Source: Alkalihalobacillus pseudalcaliphilus
Lineage (GTDB): Bacteria > Bacillota > Bacilli > Bacillales > Bacillaceae_D
Length of the DNA: 64,000 nt
Assembly: GCA_001038565.1 (NCBI GenBank)
Contig: LFJO01000006.1
Coordinates: forward strand, 322,261 to 386,260
Direction of reading: 5' to 3'
In this document: piece by piece, positions 60,901 to 64,000 of the stretch
Layout of the letters: each line of letters begins with the position of its first letter
Numbering within the stretch: the stretch's first letter is position 1
The notes under the pieces: generated by a model
What the model was told of the DNA's origin: nothing
Seen by the model: only the letters and a program-made list of their open reading frames with translations
The model's database searches: none
Translations under genes and position numbers: made by a program

Positions 60901-63797
60901 AAAAGAAACTACTCATTCGTTCTATCAAACAAGAACTGAAGAAATATGTGACATCTAAAGTAAAATTAAGTGATAAAGAACTAGAAAAATCGTTACAAGT
61001 TATCAAAGATTTTCAAGATAATCAATTAGTAATTAATCAACAAGCACAAAAAATGGAATCACTATTTCCGTCATTATGGAATAGTGATTCCATTCAATGG
61101 ACAGCAATGATGGAGTTTATAGAAGGGCTAGAGGAAATCAAAAATCACTCAGAAGCCCTTAAGCTGCAGGAACAGGATTGGATCACATTGATCAAGCAGA
61201 TTGAAGGACAGAGGGACTATTTTTTCTCTAATGAAGGAGTAAAATTTCAGCAAGAATTTATCCAATCCTTTGAACTTTTTGACCCGCAATGGCAAACGAT
61301 TAATCGACTCTTAGAAACCAATGATTTTGAAGAAAGCTCGCAGGACGAATGGTTTTCTTTTATGACAGGTAAAGTGGGACGTTTAATCAATGTACTCCCA
61401 ACACTCAAAGATAATTGCCTATTAACGACAGCGTTAGAGCAAGCCAATCAAGCAGGACTGTCACAGGTAACATCTGCTTATTTATCAGGAAAGCTCCAAC
61501 ACGATGAACTCGTGACATGCTACTTATATCAATTCTATCGCATACGTATCGATGAAGAAATTTCAAAAAGTAGGTACCTAGTTCAGTTTTCTAAATCAAG
61601 TTTTGAACATAAGCTAGAGAAATTTAATCATTTAGATGACGAATTAAGTGAATTAACAAAATTAGAGGTATATATTAAGCTCATGAATACGATTCCTACA
61701 ATCCATCAAACTAGTATCCAAAGTTCAGAACCTGGTATTTTATTAAGAGCCATAAAAAGCAAAGGTCGTGGTATGTCTATTAGGCAGCTGTTTGAGCGTA
61801 TTCAAAAATTATTGTTCAAATTAAAACCTTGTATGCTAATGAGTCCTTTGTCAGTCGCCCAATACCTTGATCCTACTTTTCCAAAGTTTGATTATGTTAT
61901 TTTTGATGAAGCCTCTCAATTACCAACAAGTGAAGCAATTGGAGCAATGGCAAGAGGTAGAAATGTAATAGTTGTCGGTGATCCAAAACAGCTTCCACCA
62001 ACGAGTTTCTTCAACTCTCAACAAAATGAGGAATCCTTTGAATTAAGCGATATGGAAAGTATTTTAGATGACTGCTTATCGATCCAAATGCCACAAAAAC
62101 ACTTACGCTGGCATTATCGAAGTGAGCACGAAAGTTTAATTTCATTTTCAAATAATCACTTTTACGAAAATAAACTTGTTACTTTTCCATCTACAGATGA
62201 TAGTGTCTCGCGTGTGTCCTTCCGTAATGTCAACGGTATTTATGATAGGGGGAAAACAAAAAAGAATCACATTGAAGCAGAGGCTATTGTTACCGAACTG
62301 TTTAACCGTTTAAAGGAGCCGATTAAACAGCAGGAAAGCGTAGGGATTGTAACCTTTAGCCAAGTGCAACAAACTCTAATAGAAGATTTAATTGATGAAA
62401 GGTTAATGAATGAACCGGAGTGTGAGAGGTTTTTCTCCGATGAAACAACAGAGCCTGTTTTTGTCAAAAACCTTGAAAATGTCCAAGGTGACGAACGAGA
62501 CCTTATATTATTTTCCATCGGGTATGGACCTGATTCAACTGGTCAAATTACACTTAATTTCGGACCATTAAATAGAGATGGTGGATGGCGTCGCCTCAAT
62601 GTTGCCGTATCTCGAGCGAAAAAAGAAATGATTATATTCGCCTCAATGGAACCTGAGGGAATCAATCTATCGCGAACAAAAGCTGAAGGAATTCACAGTC
62701 TTCGCTCATTTATGGAATTTGCCAAAAAAGGAAATGAACCATTATTACTTGAAAACCGAAGGAGTGTAATACGACCAAACTCTGAAATCATCATTCCACA
62801 AATCAAGGCTTTCATTAAGAGCCATGGCTTTAAGGTCAAAGAGAATATTGGTAGCAGTGAATATAAGATTGATTTAGCTGTTGTTCATCCAGACAAAGAA
62901 CAGGAATACTGTGCTGCCATACAGGTAGATGGTCATCAATATGCTCGAAGAATTACACCTCGTGACCGACATAAACTAAGCACGTCGATGCTAAATAAAC
63001 TAGGATGGTATACAATCCACGTTTGGTCTATTGATTGGTGGCACAACAAAGAGCAGCAATTACAGCAAATAATCGACCAGATCAACGAGTATTTACAAAA
63101 AAACAATCAACAGACAAATCGTCTATTAAGTAATCAAGTAAACAAAGTAATTCCTTTTGAAGAGAAAATTAGTCATTTCCTTCTTCAAAAGGAACAGACT
63201 GAGGATACGTTGCTTCATACAAAAACCATCTATCAATCTACCCAACTAGAAAAACCACCATATGATAATCAGATGTTTTATTCGATTGAAGGGGCTCCTG
63301 TGATTCAAGCACAATTAAGAGAACTGATTCAGAAAGAATCACCGATTAGCTTGACTCAGATTACAAGAGCTATTGCTTCTAGTTGGAAATTTACTAGAGC
63401 AGGAGCAAAAATAGAATCAGTCATCAAAAATCAATTAAAGCAACTCCCTTATTATCAAACGACGGATTCTAAAGGCTGTTTTCTATGGGAAAGTCGTCAG
63501 CAATACGAACAATTTATTGACTTTCGAACCTATAGTGAATTGAATGAGGATAGTAAAAGAAGACTCCAAGATATTAGCAAAGAAGAATTGGCGAATGGCA
63601 TTCAACAACTTATCCAATCAACACTTTCATTACCAAATGAAATTCTAAATCGTGAAATCATTAAACAACTTGGTTATGTCCGTACAAGCCCAGCCATCGA
63701 AGCTTACATGGAAGAAGCTTTGCAATTGGCTAAAGCTAAAAATTGGGTAGATATAAACGAGGATAACGTAGGATTTATTACAGTCGTCACTGTTTAA
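57963..63797 (+). CDS. giant DUF4011/SF1 helicase with transglutaminase-like and nuclease-like domains
   Basis: The 1944-residue product, from ATG with AAGGAGG upstream, has: a beta-sandwich (~1-115); a transglutaminase-like segment with C217 in LGTCLDLTLLYAACAEA and H243 in GHAFPGFWL; a DUF4011 region (~370-640); an SF1 helicase (Walker A GPPGSGKSQT from 678, long helical insert ~740-1270, Walker B FDEASQLP with D1315-E1316, then VVGDPKQLPP, RWHYRSEH, VQGDERDLI, NVAVSRAK). A Vsr/DUF559-like nuclease domain (~1605-1715) has D1637 in IDLAVVHP but Q1654-V-D-G where relatives have E-C-D-G. A DUF3320-like tail closes it. Cytosolic. Divergent from Wadjet; likely a defence protein, target unknown. 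Confidence 0.85.
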   Translation: MEKITCDIKYDHKVNFALQQSHIPVIKSLSIQNKTESKLSNLKITIQSDPYFSHPYQLHIENLPESETIELKPELLLSTSFLSQLEESISGQLHIQIFENDLTIYSDQIKIDILSFDCWPGGAILPEIISSFITPNRPFILEIIKKSASILEKNTGSTAFDGYQSGDPNRVIAQLASIFTSIQSFGISYINPPASFEENGQKIRFPDLIQQHRLGTCLDLTLLYAACAEAIGIHPIIIFLRGHAFPGFWLKDFALSESYQDDQSIITKHLADGINEILIIESTLLTNSQSSFQSAILKAKEQLNEPNSFQYFIDVYRSRIGQIKPLAIQVNNDTQLKVSEVEDTLVRFNEKLSFEQVQIIPESEQTAQEHNKVLYWQNKLIDMSLRNNLLNYRFTNRGIPIVTANLSQTEDLLAMGQKVFIKPVPSEWKQYVRDFSSSESLVHSQIIQEDMKNNRIRSTLTDIGLEKELVKLYRNAKNTLEESGANSLFVALGFLKWFDDKSYTKERFSPILLMPVNLVRVSAKKGYYVQARDEEVQINISLIEFLNQKFGINASRLYDIPKDDHGADVKKIMTTLRRLIMPMDRWDILEQASIGLFSFSKFVMWNDLVHLAEKLKENQVVKSLIDGTYPGEVKDSNLSSLTAEKEAEAISYIPLSSDSTQTEAILAMEDNNSFVLHGPPGSGKSQTITNMITHALGSGKTVLFVAEKMAALNVVQKRLADIGLGDFCLEIYSNKGQKKDILAQLEATIEKQAQTKETPWSEKTNELVQLKQVLNAYVLELHQKTNLNQSIFEMIESYSAIVTNNAELSLDREAVKLTDAAQLTKTKELLKQIEITASSCTAPSGNPWKGMNVTQYSLKLQDELLESLKIIQQEGTRFENIDKKLGQLGFICSKKDKKWYQFIHSTLPLFQNSKYGNRDLLADPNFNSITATVKATIQKGQACDESRKMVSKNFDLSILKKDIEPLLQKIRSANNSWILKKKLLIRSIKQELKKYVTSKVKLSDKELEKSLQVIKDFQDNQLVINQQAQKMESLFPSLWNSDSIQWTAMMEFIEGLEEIKNHSEALKLQEQDWITLIKQIEGQRDYFFSNEGVKFQQEFIQSFELFDPQWQTINRLLETNDFEESSQDEWFSFMTGKVGRLINVLPTLKDNCLLTTALEQANQAGLSQVTSAYLSGKLQHDELVTCYLYQFYRIRIDEEISKSRYLVQFSKSSFEHKLEKFNHLDDELSELTKLEVYIKLMNTIPTIHQTSIQSSEPGILLRAIKSKGRGMSIRQLFERIQKLLFKLKPCMLMSPLSVAQYLDPTFPKFDYVIFDEASQLPTSEAIGAMARGRNVIVVGDPKQLPPTSFFNSQQNEESFELSDMESILDDCLSIQMPQKHLRWHYRSEHESLISFSNNHFYENKLVTFPSTDDSVSRVSFRNVNGIYDRGKTKKNHIEAEAIVTELFNRLKEPIKQQESVGIVTFSQVQQTLIEDLIDERLMNEPECERFFSDETTEPVFVKNLENVQGDERDLILFSIGYGPDSTGQITLNFGPLNRDGGWRRLNVAVSRAKKEMIIFASMEPEGINLSRTKAEGIHSLRSFMEFAKKGNEPLLLENRRSVIRPNSEIIIPQIKAFIKSHGFKVKENIGSSEYKIDLAVVHPDKEQEYCAAIQVDGHQYARRITPRDRHKLSTSMLNKLGWYTIHVWSIDWWHNKEQQLQQIIDQINEYLQKNNQQTNRLLSNQVNKVIPFEEKISHFLLQKEQTEDTLLHTKTIYQSTQLEKPPYDNQMFYSIEGAPVIQAQLRELIQKESPISLTQITRAIASSWKFTRAGAKIESVIKNQLKQLPYYQTTDSKGCFLWESRQQYEQFIDFRTYSELNEDSKRRLQDISKEELANGIQQLIQSTLSLPNEILNREIIKQLGYVRTSPAIEAYMEEALQLAKAKNWVDINEDNVGFITVVTV

Positions 63798-63800
63798 AAA

Positions 63801-63832
63801 ATTCCCGCTGTATATTTAAATACAGCGGGATT
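63801..63832 (+). terminator. intrinsic terminator after the giant helicase gene
   Basis: ATTCCCGCTGTAT / ATACAGCGGGATT form a 13-bp stem with a short loop, followed by TATATATTTTAG, directly after the stop. The remaining bases to 64000 show no feature. Confidence 0.8.
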
Positions 63833-64000
63833 ATATATTTTAGTAAATTGATTATCTTCCTCATACTAACTTATATAAATGACGCTATTTAATGGTGTTG
63901 AAAAAAGGGTTTCTTTCCATCCATATCGAAGTATTATTATAAAGGCAAGCAAACATGTCATGTCAATAATCCTACTTATTTGATAATAATTTTAATTTTA

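Overview
The window looks like chromosome from a low-GC, Gram-positive, spore-former-type Bacillaceae, possibly an alkaliphilic Bacillus relative. Signs are strong AGGAGG-type ribosome binding sites, frequent TTG and GTG starts, SigA-like promoters, U-tailed terminators, an LPxTG-anchored exoenzyme, and Bacillaceae-typical families (YerC-like TrpR, DUF1450, DUF4181, phenylalanine dehydrogenase, YuxL-like S9 peptidase). No rRNA, tRNA, prophage, intact insertion sequence or CRISPR array was seen.

Layout. 1-8.6 kb: small transcription units (LysR regulator, hotdog thioesterase with a frameshifted Nudix gene, enoyl-CoA hydratase, DUF1801 protein, SDR, S9 peptidase, DUF4181 protein), plus a degraded TerC gene and a ~210-bp near-palindromic element. 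8.6-17.6 kb: a sugar-type unit (epimerase, Gfo/Idh/MocA oxidoreductase, ROK repressor) with a 31-bp operator candidate, downstream of a five-gene GsiB-like peptide/glutathione ABC importer with its own promoter and palindrome. 17.7-22.2 kb: a sigma-54 activator divergent from an AtuA-like pair and a CitMHS transporter, with a clear -24/-12 promoter and upstream palindromes.

22.5-29.5 kb: aromatic amino acid catabolism. hpd, an unknown gene, fahA and hmgA form one operon. DUF1450 and phenylalanine dehydrogenase (pdh) are divergent from it. Together they run Phe/Tyr -> keto acid -> homogentisate -> fumarate + acetoacetate, but no recognisable maleylacetoacetate isomerase is present. 29.5-38.9 kb: a ChvE-MmsA-MmsB sugar importer with a cre site, followed by a membrane-anchored sugar-binding sensor, a YesM-type kinase, an AraC-type response regulator and a second binding lipoprotein. 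39-47.7 kb: a sodium:alanine-type symporter, tandem CNNM/CBS 'hemolysin' genes with matching leaders, two tandem arrays of ~51-52-bp palindromic units, and a cell-wall-anchored GH18 chitinase.

47.7-64 kb: a DHODH-like domain fused to an internally duplicated membrane module, then a defence island. The island holds a complete type II Wadjet operon (jetABCD, anti-plasmid SMC system) divergent from a 1944-residue protein that combines a transglutaminase-like domain, an SF1 helicase, a Vsr/DUF559-like nuclease domain and a DUF3320-like tail. The most promising leads are this giant protein beside Wadjet, the unknown gene in the homogentisate operon, and the DHODH-membrane fusion.
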